From: Antedon mediterranea
Taxonomy: Eukaryota; Echinodermata; Crinoidea; Comatulida; Antedonidae
DNA: 64,000 nt
Assembly: GCF_964355755.1 (NCBI RefSeq)
Contig: NC_092673.1
Location: 16,125,001-16,189,000 of the forward strand
Reading direction: 5' to 3'
Of this stretch, positions 1-11,572 are shown piece after piece. The translations under genes and the position numbers were made by a program. The notes beneath the pieces are model-generated. The model was not told the origin of the DNA, did not search any database, and saw nothing but the letters and a program-made list of their open reading frames with translations. Each line of letters opens with the position of its first letter. Position 1 is the first letter of the stretch.

Positions 1-2600
1 TTTTTCTGGATTAATTAATGGAGCACGCGTTAATAGTAATCTGCTGCTGCTACCTAGACTGATTGTTCACCTTCTGACGATAATTGATTAGACCCCCCCC
101 CCCCCCCACGGCATCTGATAACCAAAAAAAAATTTACCAGGACTGTTTCAATGATTTAATATCTGACGGCGTATTATTATAACATTGGCCTAGATTGACA
201 GTCAAAAGAAAGTCATTGTAAATACCTCCCTTTATGTTGACAGAGCCAAAATAAAGTTTTGACCATTATCGAATGATTATTTGACTTATTATATTATACT
301 TATTATAACACCGGCCTGGTTGACAGCAAAAACGAAGTTATTATTTATTGAACAAGATTTTACAGATTTCCGTCTACATCTCAATAATACTGTATTATCA
401 GCAAAGGCTTTCATATAGACTCTTTTCTCCCAGACGTTTTTTGGGTCCAGCAGCTACCTATAAATTATAGTCGAGTTTCCAAATTCACAAAACTGTCAGC
501 CTTAGATACTAAAGCTACCGCTATGAAACAGCTTATTAATGAATATGTCCTCCTGGGACATAGCTGGCTAGAGCCGCGGCGCGAAAAATACACTCCTACT
601 AATCGTATGTAACGCGCTAGAGATCAGCAAAATGAACGTACTTTCGTGGCTGGCTGTCACTCCAATACTCAATCTTTCACAGGCATACTAACACAACACT
701 ACGATTGTTTACTACAGGTCACGTCTAGTCAAGCCTTAATAAATTTAATTAATATAAATCGACATAAGAATATAAAGTATATATTAACTAAAATATAAAA
801 ACCTAACACTAAATTTACAAGATAAATTCTATTTGATAACTGCTGAACATCGTGGTTCTGGAGCTAGCCGTACACAGAGCATAGTTGTTTGCTTGACATA
901 AAAGGGTATTCCCCTACACAGGTCTCTGCGTGCGTGTGACGTGCCCAGCCAGCTGCTTGATAGTATAGAGAGAAAGCATGCAGCGCACGACGCAAGTGCA
1001 AGATGCAATGGTTGAGTGAATTCAGGGATCACCTTAATTCCATGGTTTGTTACCTAAACACCACATGATGGTGAATATGCCTGTTAAAGTCTCAATGATA
1101 CGATCCCTTAATGTACCATGTTGTTGCTAGGAGGCTTAAAGGGAGGAGGGATCTAGCCTAATTTCGGTCGGCAAGAGAATGCCGTCCTCTGACAATTTAA
1201 GATCGGCAATAAGGTCGGCAATTGAAATTCGTGGGCTGGAAATTTCACCAAATTATATAGTTCATAAACAAAAGAGTTTAGCCGGAAATGCGATTTGCGG
1301 CCATACATAGGCCTATAGAGAAAAAAAAAATTCGAGGGTATGGTTCCACTAAACAATTTAACGATCCACCCCGCCGTCAAACCTGGTTACGGCCCTGTTT
1401 CAGTCTTCTAACCGGAAAAATTACTACCTTTGCCAGGTGCGGATCCAATGTTAGATTGGGTTTTCACATGTTCAAATGTTATGTCACCTGAGTTTTTAAC
1501 GGTGGAAAATGTACGATCATTTTGCTGATTGCTGTGCAATAAATGGGAGTGTTATTTCCAGGCCAACTACTACTAGTTAGGCGCCATTTATCATGAATTT
1601 TATGTGCGAGAGTACCATTTCCGACGATCTAGGGGTGTCATTTACCAAAATTCGCTTCGCCACAGCCCCCACCATGGGGGGGGGGGGGGGCTGGGGCTCA
1701 AGTACTTGGTGTCTGGAAGGATTTTCCCCTCTTTGCCCCCCCCCCCTGACAAGACCCCCTTGTTACGCGGCTGTGTGATGATGATGATGGTACGCGCTGA
1801 CAATTCTTGAATTTTTACAACGCGACGATGTTTTTCACTTTTTTGTACACTTTCAAGGCATGATATTTCAAAACAACAAGTGCAAGTCAAATTAAATTAT
1901 AATATTACAACAATTAAATTTAATGTGTGTCTTTAATGAAGGCGTAGATTAAGATATCAACGAAAGCATGTCCTAGGCTGGGTTGAAGCATCAAAACCCG
2001 TAACTTTTTCAATTTTCACGTGGCTGGCCTTGGTTTTGCAACACTTCACGTCCGCGTGTTCCTGCAACGCTCGGAAGAACCAAGAAACTATGAACGATCG
2101 CGTAAAATATGTGTAAATATTAGCGGTCTGGCTTGATCATCGTCATTATTATTTTATTTTCAACTTTACCGATTTTAAACTCGACGCAACTAAATGATTG
2201 ACAGGAAAACAGGCTTTATGTGTTTTTTACTGTTATTTTCACATTACCATTTATAAATGCCAGTTAAAAGTGGTTATTCCCATTTCTGCTGCCAAGAAAT
2301 TTGGGGTAATTAATTCACACAGTTATTAATACATTTTTTTGTGTTACTGCATTCAAATGGTTCAATAACTTTTTATTTATTATTTCACACCTAAGAACAT
2401 ATGAAATGATTCCCATTTCAATGATTGAGAGTACAATGATGATGTGCTACTGCTGGTGAATAATGTGTGTTTAAATACCAACCAATGTGAAAGGGAACAT
2501 TTTGAATGCCTTCCTTCCACATTCCATTGGAGTTCACTCCATTTAATAGAAAGTCAATCTATCATTCATTATAGTCATATACTAATTATGTGTACATCTT
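1..2600. other. No gene recognised; homopolymer-rich flank
   Basis: I see no supportable coding region here. The stretch holds a 15-base C run (93-107), a 15-base G run (1676-1690) and an 11-base C run (about 1736-1746). The short open frames over the G and C runs are low-complexity translations. The segment from about 2,205 to 2,400 is one copy of a duplicated intergenic block described separately. Confidence 0.6.
2205..2400 (+). repeat. Duplicated intron block, copy 1
   Basis: This stretch is clearly related, in direct orientation, to 5,095-5,280. Shared words include TTTTTTACTGTT, GCCAAGAAATTTGGGGTAAT and the stretch around GTTATTAATACATTTTTT. Each copy lies a few hundred bases upstream of a short exon that precedes a transmembrane exon, so the block marks a tandem duplication of the 3' end of the Roc-COR-TM gene family. 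Confidence 0.75.
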
Positions 2601-2609
2601 TATTTATAG

Positions 2610-3312
2610 GCTGACTAAAAAGGACATTTTCAAAGGTAATTTAATTTATATATATATAAATCCAAAGGCAAATTACTACTTGTCAAAAAAACTTCATTTT
2701 TGAACAAGAGGCAAGAGTTATAATTTGTGATTTGTAATTTTAAAACATAATTTGATTTAATGGGCAATTTTTTTGCTGGGAGTAGTTTAAAAAACCTATT
2801 TCTTTTCAAATTCACTCGTTTGATTTTCGCGTTGCTGTTCTATTGTTAGTCAACTGAAGCTATTGTTAATTGAAAGGCTTGTTACATAACCATTGCACCA
2901 AACTCGCATACACATGCTTGTAATGATATTAGCCTAAATCACAAACAGCATTAAGACACACACAAATATATATATTTCTTTTTATCGGAGAAATCTTATG
3001 TAGGAGAATTTTACAGTATGCACTCTCGGAGTGGCTTTCTAGTTATTAATTGCAACAATTTTGTTTGTAGTCCCTAAATTGATAGAAAAATTTAAACAAA
3101 ACAGGGAACCTTTCTCATAATTTCTCTTTTAATTTCAGAGTGTATTATTCTGGCAATTTGTTTGCTTTTGGTCATAGTCATGGTAATCTTGATAAATGAA
3201 TATAAAGAATAGCAGATGCTGTCAGTAGCATAGTATTGGCTGTAACTGTGGTGGGATATGGCTTATATGTATGTAGAAAAATATACTCTTATCATCGGAG
3301 AGAGCGATAATG
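2610..3312 (+). pseudogene. Decayed TM terminal cassette of a Roc-COR-TM paralog
   Basis: Two exon remnants match the last two exons of the main gene in sequence and phase. The first (2610-2635, after TTATAG and before GTAATT) encodes RLTKKDIFK and enters in phase 2, leaves in phase 1, like 53071-53108. The second begins at 3139 after TTTCAG and encodes a hydrophobic run (ECIILAICLLLVIVMVILI), then meets a stop (TAG about 3210). The homologous continuation, resembling the second hydrophobic segment of the intact gene, is in another frame and runs to TAA/TGA near 3,310. A one-base frameshift therefore breaks this copy. The 3' flank (about 3,826-3,846) also matches the 3' flanks of the other copies. 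Confidence 0.7.
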
Positions 3313-3415
3313 AGACTAATTCATGTCAACTGCCTTAACTGGCAATTCAACCATCTACAATTGCTTAGAACAAGAGAAAAGACATTGTAAATCAATGACT
3401 CTAGCCATCAGTGCA

Positions 3416-3479
3416 ATCTCGGTGGTTCAGAGAGCTGTTAGTCTGGTACGTGGTAATGGGTTTAAGTCTCACCCGAGAA
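3416..3479 (+). other. tRNA-like sequence (possible SINE head)
   Basis: A 6-base inverted pair (TCTCGG at 3416, CCGAGA at 3474) brackets a box-B-like stretch, GGGTTTAAGTCTCACC. The T-loop would read TTTAAGT with a partly paired stem. It is too short and imperfect for a functional tRNA, so a decayed tRNA-derived SINE is the more likely reading. Confidence 0.3.
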
Positions 3480-3659
3480 TTACTTTTTTCAGTGTTCTCA
3501 GTATGTACTTAGTATAAAGTAAAGTTACGTCAGAGTAGGGCAAAAATCTGACCAATTACAAAAGACATTATTCATCTAGCTATACTACTCAAATTGTTTG
3601 TAACAGATTGTTTGTTAGCATATACTGTACAACATTCCAAAGATTGTAATTGATTTAGT

Positions 3660-3725
3660 AGTATTACCATGGACGAAATATATACAGATATTGTACTGTA
3701 TATTTCCTCCATGGTATTACCACCA
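3660..3725. repeat. Small hairpin palindrome
   Basis: TATTACCATGGA is followed about 40 bases later by its inverse, TCCATGGTATTAC, and the inner bases (GAAATATATACA, TGTATATTTC) also pair. A comparable palindrome lies near 46,150-46,190. It may be a tiny MITE remnant; no function is visible. Confidence 0.45.
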
Positions 3726-4402
3726 GCTAGGAAGTCATGTTTATTTGTATATTATATATTGTTTGTTTGTATATTTGTCTATGGCAAAGGTAAAGGAATT
3801 AAATAAAACTTTGTCATACTGTAATTCTAAAGAAGTTAAATTTGGGTCAAAGGGTAAGCTTTGCAGTTGAGCTTGACAGCTATAGACAGTAGTCCAACTC
3901 AATCAGGAATGCCGAATCACTCGCCACATTCGAACAACTCCTCAAATGCCACCTTTTAATTTGCATTTTCAACATTTTTGCATTTTTTGTTGACTGTTCA
4001 GCGCTTAGAGATTTAGAATAAAATGATCACCTATTGTTATAATTAGAATCTACAAAATATAACAATTGATAAACATTGATAATAAATTGCAAGCTCAAGA
4101 AAACAATAACATATAATATTAACAATATACACAAATACATCAAATGTCATTGTTACAAAGGTGAACTTTCAATTTGGTTTTAAATGTGTTTATGTTGGTG
4201 ATTGGTCATTGCAGTATAAGCTAGATTGTGCCCTGTGCTACTAACATGTGTTAACTTAATGTACATTAGTGAAATAGATTAAACCTAAATTGAGCCAGAT
4301 TATAACCTTTGACTCCATATGCATGGTAAAAGATCCTTCTTTCAGGCAATGTATAAATACAATTACTGTACTCAACTGTTTAACTGTTGCTTGCAATTAC
4401 AG

Positions 4403-7015
4403 GTATTGCTACTTCAAGTTCAGACCAACGTCGTAGCAGGTAAATATTTTTTTGGGTAACACCACTCTCTTATTACCACACTCGCACTGTTAAAATGTAA
4501 TTACGGAATTGTTTTAACTATAGAGCTACAGCCACTACCGTATAACTCCCATTTAGAGGTGTTCCTTGAAAATAAAAATCCCCATTTTTGTTTCACGGGA
4601 AAAACTGTATAATTTTGTCACTAAAAAATGTGTACACAATGTAGTAATATATATAATGTACTGTACAAGATACAAGTGAATGAGTGGCCCATCGGTTAAG
4701 ACAGTGGAAGAACCTAGTACATCTTTCAAGACGAATAGGGGTTACCCCGGTGTAGGCCTACTAGTATACACACACGTCACACAGCAACTGTCATATACAG
4801 CCACTTATCTAGGGAACCGCACATCCTTTAGGGACAAATGAATAAAATAGAAATAAACAAAAATACTTAGTGCTGTATGCATGTGATGGTGTTTCTGTGG
4901 GATCTTTTGCTTCTAAATAACTGTTTAAATTGGTGGTTAGTCGTTGACAAAAACCGTTAACATTACCCAAAATGCAATGAAATCAGGCAGTCAAACATAT
5001 TAAGATTCTATATACAATAAAATGGCCATTATTTTGCGTTGCAGCTAAGTTGCACAGCAATAACCAGTTAAATGGTGTTCTAGCCTGCAATCATTTAGGT
5101 TTTTTACTGTTTTTTTTACATTGCATTTATATATGCCGGTTAAAACTACTTCTGCCAAGAAATTTGGGGTAATTAATTCAAACAGTTATTAATACATTTT
5201 TTACAGCAGAAACATGTCCTAAAATTATTTTGTGTTACTGCATTTGAATGGTTCAATAAATTATTATTATTTCACAACCGGAAATTTAAGGATATGCTGC
5301 ATAACCAGGCATATTAGAACTCAATGTAATAATAGTTTTTTTAACTTGTTTATCTAGGACGCCGTTCTGCAACCTATGGGTCGCGACCCAATGTTTGGGC
5401 CGCGGAAAAAAAGTGATGTGTTGTGAAATTGTTTCCGATACTGAAACTTTTTATCAATCATGCAACATACAATGATCTATATGTGAAATATTCTCAGTTT
5501 TGTAGAATAGACAACGCTGATTACATTTTATATCTACAGGCTACAGGGGAGGGGGGGGGGGGGCTGTAAGCTCAAATACGCAATTTTGGGTTGCGAGAAT
5601 TCCCAAAATAGGATCATGGGGTCGCGGTCAAAAAAGGTTGCGGAATGCTGATTTAGGCCATTAATAACACTATTAGTACATTGAAATATACTTTTAACAT
5701 GTTGCCATGTCATGAACAATTTGTGGTCTAAATGTAGGCCTATGATACTAAACTTGTAAGCAAAATGTCGCAGGTACAAGTAGAAATCAATGTTATATTT
5801 ATATTGTAAGTATTTAAATGATATACCAAATTAAAACCAAAATTTGTCAAAAATGTTTTTAATTATATGTACAATTTTATTTATAGCTTGAAAGAAAGGA
5901 TGTGGACATTTTTGAAAGGTAATTCCACTTTTCTACTTTAAAAAAAAACCAATCCCTTTTTTTTTAATGGAACTACTGCTAATGTGATTTATAATAAACT
6001 ATTAGTAACCCGTGCTCCGCACAGTCTTTTTCTAACTTAATATGTGGTTATACTTTGCATGGGCAAGTATAATAAAAGCGCACTCTGATAAAAGTACTTT
6101 GACAAATTATCAAAATAAAAACAAATTGTATCACAAATAATAATTCACCGTTTGATTTCAGAGCACTGGAAGATAGTTTCATCAGTTATTATTATTATCT
6201 TACTTGCAATCTTCATAATCTTGATAATTGTATATGAAGTAATACCAGCAATTCCCAAAGGTATTGATTTGTAACTGTTGTTTCATTTATTTTGTACGAC
6301 AATTCAACAATTACTACAACAATATATTTGCTCCCTTACCGGTATTGAATACCTGGTATATTTTATTTGGTAGACATTTTTTAATTTCAGATAGTTTAAA
6401 TTTTTTATTTCTATTTCTACCTGATGAAATTAATTGATAAAACACATTTAGTACAACTAAAATTAGAAATGTTTTCAGTAATAAAGACCCATTCCTTTTG
6501 ATCTTAAATCCAATTTCGTCTATAATTTAATTGTGTAGGCTGTTATGCCTCTTACATCGGGGAAACTTCCCGACATCCAAAGAAACATGTTTGCAAAAAT
6601 GTTTTTTATCAAACTCAAAGATTATTATAATTTTATTTTATTATGCTGTTGGAAGTTTGGCAACATTATTCACGACATGACCTTAAACACTTCAGTGTCA
6701 GTCAAGGACTTACAAAAGTTGGAAAATCTCCGTAAAAGCAGCAGCTGGTACTAAACTACTTAAAAAATTGTACATTATATTTTTACTTTATAATTGATTT
6801 CAGAGATCTTGAAGATAGTTGCAGTAGTTTGTGTTGTTTTATGCGCAATCTTTGCAATCATGATGATTGTATTTGATGGAGTAGTAGCAAGAATTGGCAA
6901 CGGTATTGGTTTCTTTGTAACTGTTGTTTCATTTATCGTAGTACTTGTACTTAGTGTAAATGAGAAGTCTCCTACTCAGTCTCTGACAGCTGACAATTCA
7001 ACAATCAATATCTAG
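4403..7015 (+). CDS. 3' exons of a Roc-COR-TM paralog, or alternative TM terminal cassette
   Basis: Four exons with good GT-AG borders and matching phases can be read: 4403-4439 (GIATSSSDQRRS, linker), 5887-5918 (LKERMWTFLK, juxtamembrane), 6162-6260 (TM segment ending PAIPK, phase 1 in and out) and 6804-7015 (TM exon ending NSTINI then TAG). Each matches an exon of the main gene: linker TSSSNQ (43626), juxtamembrane RRRFWKFLK (53071) and TM exon with the shared core ARIGNGIG (53396). The product tail would hold two or three hydrophobic helices with a short polar end. The 6162 exon looks like a second, duplicated TM exon that gained a donor site. No Roc or COR exon precedes it between 3.3 and 4.4 kb. 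It is therefore either an alternative 3' end of a gene lying to the left or a partial duplication. Confidence 0.65.
5095..5280 (+). repeat. Duplicated intron block, copy 2
   Basis: Direct-orientation homolog of 2,205-2,400, with a short insertion (about 5,205-5,230). It lies upstream of the juxtamembrane exon at 5887, as copy 1 lies upstream of the exon at 2610. Confidence 0.75.
5360..5650. mobile_element. hAT-like MITE
   Basis: The two ends are imperfect inverted repeats: CGCCGTTCTGCAACC on the left and CAGCATTCCGCAACC read inward from the right. Both are followed by GGGTCGCGACCC-like sequence, a style known from non-autonomous hAT elements of the Charlie type. Possible 8-bp target duplications are ATCTAGGA (5352-5359) and ATTTAGGC (5651-5658), two mismatches. 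A 13-base G run lies inside (5551-5563). There is no transposase. Confidence 0.55.
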
Positions 7016-7620
7016 TAATTGTAGCAAATGATTTTACATTTCCTTCCTATGTTATTTAAGTAAGCCTATAGTTTTATTTATCAGAAACTGGTAAAACTTT
7101 TCCAGAATAATGCATGACTAAAGATCTAGAAGCAGTTAAATTTCTGGTGTTCAGCATCAAAATAACAGATGACCCAAAATGTAACACAACCATGTGTCAA
7201 ACTTGGATCCTGTTGATAATCATTTCTTATATACAATGTGTGTGATTAGTCTGTTTAGATCAGGAAAGATTGATTTGAAGATCTTTTTGTTTTTGATGGT
7301 TTTTTGAAGACTTATTTGCACTAAAGTCAATATGGCTACAGAATGTTGAGAAACAGCTAAAAAAGTGTGATGTGCCCAAATATGGTAGTGATGTGCCCAA
7401 ATATGGTAGTGATATGACATCATAATGTCCATATATGGGCATATCACATTTTGTTGTCACATAAAGTTTGATAGTGTAGACAGAGCTTTAGCCTATTATT
7501 ATTTTAACATAAACTTTTTCAGAAAAATACAAGTCACTCTGTGTTCCTTATTGTCTGTAATGTGAAATTTTCAAAATGTTGCCTTCCTTCTGACTGAAAT
7601 TGCTACATTGATTTTGAAAT
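7016..7620 (+). other. 3' UTR and flank of the 4.4-7.0 kb cassette
   Basis: The region after the TAG at 7013-7015 aligns in patches with the 3' UTR of the main gene. The main gene has GAATGAATAAAGATTTAG at 53,741; here the matching stretch near 7,108 reads GCATGACTAAAGATCTAG, so the AATAAA signal is changed to ACTAAA. A short tandem repeat (about 21 bases, two copies, GATGTGCCCAAATATGGTAG) lies at 7,370-7,411. Confidence 0.5.
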
Positions 7621-7622
7621 TA

Positions 7623-7826
7623 GGGACTTTACGAATTAAACACGACGGGAAGCCATAGGACGGTGCTCATGAATAATTTATGCATGCGCTTTAACAAAGT
7701 GAGCACTTTGAGAACGATAGGTGATGGATCGGAGAGATATACGTCGTCTTCTGTATATGATTTTACGCTCTAGCGAACACAGGATATTCGTCGTCCTCCT
7801 CTAACCATCGTGTTTCGTAAAGTCCC
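7623..7826. mobile_element. TA-flanked MITE, 204 bp
   Basis: Terminal inverted repeats GGGACTTTACGAA... (left) and ...TTCGTAAAGTCCC (right) are each flanked by TA (7621-7622 and 7827-7828). The repeat continues inward as AACACGA. A TA target duplication fits a Tc1/mariner-type non-autonomous element. No coding capacity is visible. Confidence 0.7.
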
Positions 7827-8012
7827 TATTGTAAAATACAGTCTACTCTCCCAACCAGAACATTTATGAAAAAGACCATTATATTTTATTTTAAATTAAG
7901 TATGTCTGGCTTCTTAAGAATAGTTTGCTACTTTGGTATTACAGGGATAAAAAACAAGAAAATAATGAACATAGTAGAGTACCAACCAGTTTTATGTTGT
8001 AAATAATATTAT

Positions 8013-8515
8013 TGTTACCGTAGGCGTCCATCATAAATAAATTACAAATTTTGTAGATACTGATGTTCCTTTATTTATTCTCTGAACTATCTCTTGTATC
8101 TCTACAAATTACAGTATCATTAGCAACTTGAATAAACACCGTGAAAACTATAATAAAACAAAGATTAGCATTACAATGTAGGCCTAATCATATCATCATC
8201 GTACAGGCAGACAAGCACAGGTCTGACTCATGGGGCCGGGGAACATGATACCCTAAGGCTTAGGGCTAGCTCTCAGCAATGAAGTAAAACTCAACTAATT
8301 AAAAATACAAGTCATAAGTTATAATTACAATCACATGAATAACCATGTGTAAATACCTTGTAGCCTTATTGGAGCCTATGGTAAAGATACTTTTAACAAT
8401 GATTATCTCTAAACTTTATGTCATAAAAAATGTCTTATAAAATGTCTTATTCTCTCTTATCACTTTTTATCTATTTGAACTCTAGAGGGCCTCCTGTAAG
8501 TAGGCTGCAGTTGCA
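8013..8515 (-). repeat. 3' LTR
   Basis: 503 bp, apparently identical to 11551-12053. On the - strand it contains an AATAAATAAAG stretch (complement around 8,061-8,075) usable as a poly(A) signal. Confidence 0.92.
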
Positions 8516-8527
8516 CTCCCACCCAAA

Positions 8528-11500
8528 TCATCTATGATTTAACCTTAACTCCCACCCTTGCCAGAATAAACACAAGCAATGCAAAACTGGAAGTATATTA
8601 ACAATATTTACCAAAACTATAAAGAATAAGTTAACAGTTTGTATTTTTGAATTCTTTTCGTTCACTTGTTGAAGCTCGACTTTTATATTTACAATTTGTT
8701 CCTTTAATTCTTTTCCTTGATTTTCAATCCAATCTTTATTCCGATTCTGCTCCGTCGATACCTTCTCTTCAGATATATCATTTATTCCTTTGAAGAGCTT
8801 TTTCGTTTCCTCCTCTAGCATAATCTCATGCTTTTCAGTTAATTCATCTGTGATTTTCTTTGTAACAGCTTCAATCTCTTCTGCATGAGATTCTGCTAAC
8901 TGCTGTCGAATGTTCTGGAATTCTTGAACAAATTCGTTCTCTTTGTCCGATTTTTCAGTACAGAATTGAACCTTGAAATGGTCTTCAACTTCTTCTACTT
9001 TGGGTTTCATTTTGCGATCAATTTCAGCAACAACTTCAGAACGCTGTTGGTTTAATGCAATGCGATGGATATCTTCTTGATGGGCACTTTCATCTTCAAA
9101 CCTTTTCCGATATTCATTTTCCAATCTTTCTTTTTCATCAATAAACTGGGTAACTCTTTCATCTAACTCTGAAGTTTTCTTCTGTATTTCTTGGTTAGCT
9201 TCATCAAGCTCTCGATGAAGTTGCAAAGTTACATCTTCTTCTTTCTCCATTTTCTCTGTTAGTTCCTTGTTGTGATTATTAAGAAGTGCAACTTGATCTT
9301 CGAAGTCTTTTTGGATGTTCTGACAAGCCTCTAAGTCCATCTCTTTCTCATCTAATTGGTCTTGGAGTTCCTTTAAATTCTGTTCTAATGCATCTCTAAT
9401 TTTGTTATTAGTTTCAGCATCTTCTTCACATTTCTTTTTCAATTCTTGCATTTCATTCTGGTGTCTTTCCTGCAGCTGTGACTTAATCATAACAATTTGT
9501 TGTCCATAAGTCTCATCAAGTTCTGCATGTAGTAAAGCCAATTGTTCACTAATGTTAGGTGGATTAGACGCTACAGCCTGTTGAAGTTGTTTGTTCATAT
9601 AAGCAAGTTCGTCATCTGATTTCCTTTTAACCAGATCTCTTTCTTCTTTAATTTCTGCTAACTCATCATTTTTCTTAGCATACTTTGTGGCTAAATCCTG
9701 CAATAGTGTCTCTTTCTTAGTGACAGTCTCTTGTAACTTGATAACCTGCATTTGTGCTTCAGTCATCTCGTGAGCTGAATCTCTCTCCTTTACATGGAGA
9801 CTTGTTGGATGTCTCCTTTGGCAAATTTTACAAATACTTTTCTGGTTACAGTTCCTTGACACATGGCCATGTTGTAAGCAGCTGAAGCATAGACCATTTT
9901 GCTTGATGTATTGCTGTTTTTCGGTTTCAGGTTTTTTGGCAAACGCTCTGCAGTCACTTAGGTGATGGTTATTCATTTTACACATGAAGCATGATGACAT
10001 TCCACTGATACTGGTGGCTAGCGTTTGAGATTGGTTTCGATATCTTGAACTTTTTTCTGTGAATTTTGTTTCATTTTCTGGTATTAAGGTAACAGGATCG
10101 CAAACAATTTCAGCTTCGGTCGTCAAAAATGTGGAAAAGTCATTGAATGTTGGATAACTACCCTTGATTTGCATAGCGCTCACTGCGTTTCTTTGCCATC
10201 TATTCACTAACCAATCTGGTAATTTTTGAAGAATTTTCCGGTTTTCTCTGCTGTCATTAATAACTTCCAAGCCTTTCATTTCCTTCATTGCTATGTTGCA
10301 TTGGTTCAAAAAGTCAGAGAGTCGCCTAAGGCCATTGTAATCTCTTGCTTGAATCCTTGGCCAGCTGTCTAATTTGTCTCTAAATGCTTCGGAAACTATA
10401 AATGGATTTCCATATCTTTTTTCTAAAACTGCTTTAGCGTTTTCATAAGCATGTTCACCTGGTAGCAGAAAGTATCCACTGACAACTTCCTTTGCTGGGC
10501 CTCCTATGTATCTCTTAAGGTAGTGAATTCTGTCTGCCTTAGAAATTCCTTTATTTTCGATTAAACATCTAAAGGATGCGTTCCAATCATAGTACTTAAG
10601 AGGATCGCCATTGAATATTGGTGGCTCTGGTGCTGGTATGCGGTTCATACTGAAGGCTGAAGAAAAGGCTTCTGCTAAAGCGTTTAAGTCTGTGGTACTG
10701 CTAGATTGATTTTGAGGCATTGTCGGTTGGGCTGTTGTTGCTTGTGTCTGTGTCATTAGAGGTTGAGGTTTGGTTAGGTTGCGAAACCTTAGTGCATGAT
10801 CATTTGAGGTTTGGTGTGGGGTGGTCATAATTTCTCGATATCCGTTCTGAATTTCCTGTTGAATTGCATCAACTCGTGCATTCTCTACAGCTGCAGCTTG
10901 TTTAGCCTCTAAAACTTTGAACTCTGCTTCAGCTTTGGCATGTTCTGTTCTTTGCTGTGCTTCCCGCCTTATTTCTTCAAGCCTTGCTTCTGCTTTCTTA
11001 ATTTCCATTTCAGCTTCCTTTGCTGTAAGGTCTGCTTTCTGTTTAGCCATTTTTTCAACAAATTGAGCAGTTTTGTTGGCTGCAGCAGCATTCGCCACGG
11101 CTTGAGCTTTAATACTAACAATAGATTGACATGAACTCTTTGATGCTGCAGATTTTGAGGCTTGACACTCAAGGGCTAATGCATGTGCCTTATCCATAGC
11201 ACTTGTTATACTAGCTTGGATGGAGTTGGCAATGGTGAGATATATGTTCTCATTCTCCAGGTGATCTTCGCGATGAATACCATCTCTATCTTGTGCATAC
11301 AATTTATTCAATACGCACCAAGCATCACTATATTCCTTTAATGCGGCTTTAGCTTTGCATAATGCAGTTTGTATCTCAAATTCGTCGCTTGGAACATCTT
11401 CTAGTTCACTTGATGCTTCTTGAGCCTTTCTCTGAGTTTGACTCAACAGTTTTACTTCAGTAGCAATGCTAATTGACAGGGCCTTAGCTGTAGGGCGTCT

Positions 11501-11572
11501 CTCACTCTGTTCTCTTAGATTCATTGAGTTTTCATCAGCTAAGTTTTCACTGTTACCGTAGGCGTCCATCAT
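8528..11572 (-). CDS. Gag-like protein (DUF1759 plus zinc knuckles) fused to a long coiled coil
   Basis: The 1,014-residue product has four parts. Residues 1-250 are Ala/Glu/Lys-rich and helical. Residues about 315-490 match the DUF1759 Gag domain of BEL/Pao elements (PIFNGDPLKYYDW, IGGPAKEV, LEKRYGNP). Two perfect CX2CX4HX4C zinc knuckles follow (C528-C541 and C562-C575), then a CKIC...H motif (581-593) typical of Pao-type Gag. From about 600 to 975 the protein is a heptad-rich coiled coil of Glu, Lys and Gln, which is not usual in Gag and stands where pol would be expected. The tail has a hydrophobic stretch (about 982-1004). Gag packages element RNA into particles in the cytoplasm; the coiled-coil role is unknown. 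The start ATG lies 22 bases inside the 5' LTR. A captured host coiled-coil cDNA is my preferred reading. Confidence 0.85.
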   Translation of the reverse strand: MMDAYGNSENLADENSMNLREQSERRPTAKALSISIATEVKLLSQTQRKAQEASSELEDVPSDEFEIQTALCKAKAALKEYSDAWCVLNKLYAQDRDGIHREDHLENENIYLTIANSIQASITSAMDKAHALALECQASKSAASKSSCQSIVSIKAQAVANAAAANKTAQFVEKMAKQKADLTAKEAEMEIKKAEARLEEIRREAQQRTEHAKAEAEFKVLEAKQAAAVENARVDAIQQEIQNGYREIMTTPHQTSNDHALRFRNLTKPQPLMTQTQATTAQPTMPQNQSSSTTDLNALAEAFSSAFSMNRIPAPEPPIFNGDPLKYYDWNASFRCLIENKGISKADRIHYLKRYIGGPAKEVVSGYFLLPGEHAYENAKAVLEKRYGNPFIVSEAFRDKLDSWPRIQARDYNGLRRLSDFLNQCNIAMKEMKGLEVINDSRENRKILQKLPDWLVNRWQRNAVSAMQIKGSYPTFNDFSTFLTTEAEIVCDPVTLIPENETKFTEKSSRYRNQSQTLATSISGMSSCFMCKMNNHHLSDCRAFAKKPETEKQQYIKQNGLCFSCLQHGHVSRNCNQKSICKICQRRHPTSLHVKERDSAHEMTEAQMQVIKLQETVTKKETLLQDLATKYAKKNDELAEIKEERDLVKRKSDDELAYMNKQLQQAVASNPPNISEQLALLHAELDETYGQQIVMIKSQLQERHQNEMQELKKKCEEDAETNNKIRDALEQNLKELQDQLDEKEMDLEACQNIQKDFEDQVALLNNHNKELTEKMEKEEDVTLQLHRELDEANQEIQKKTSELDERVTQFIDEKERLENEYRKRFEDESAHQEDIHRIALNQQRSEVVAEIDRKMKPKVEEVEDHFKVQFCTEKSDKENEFVQEFQNIRQQLAESHAEEIEAVTKKITDELTEKHEIMLEEETKKLFKGINDISEEKVSTEQNRNKDWIENQGKELKEQIVNIKVELQQVNEKNSKIQTVNLFFIVLVNIVNILPVLHCLCLFWQGWELRLNHR

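Noticed and set aside
1593-1890. Pro- or Gly-rich frames
   Set aside because: They come from G and C homopolymer runs.
10940-11172. Small frames on both strands over the Gag gene
   Set aside because: Shadows of the Ala/Lys/Glu-rich Gag coding sequence.
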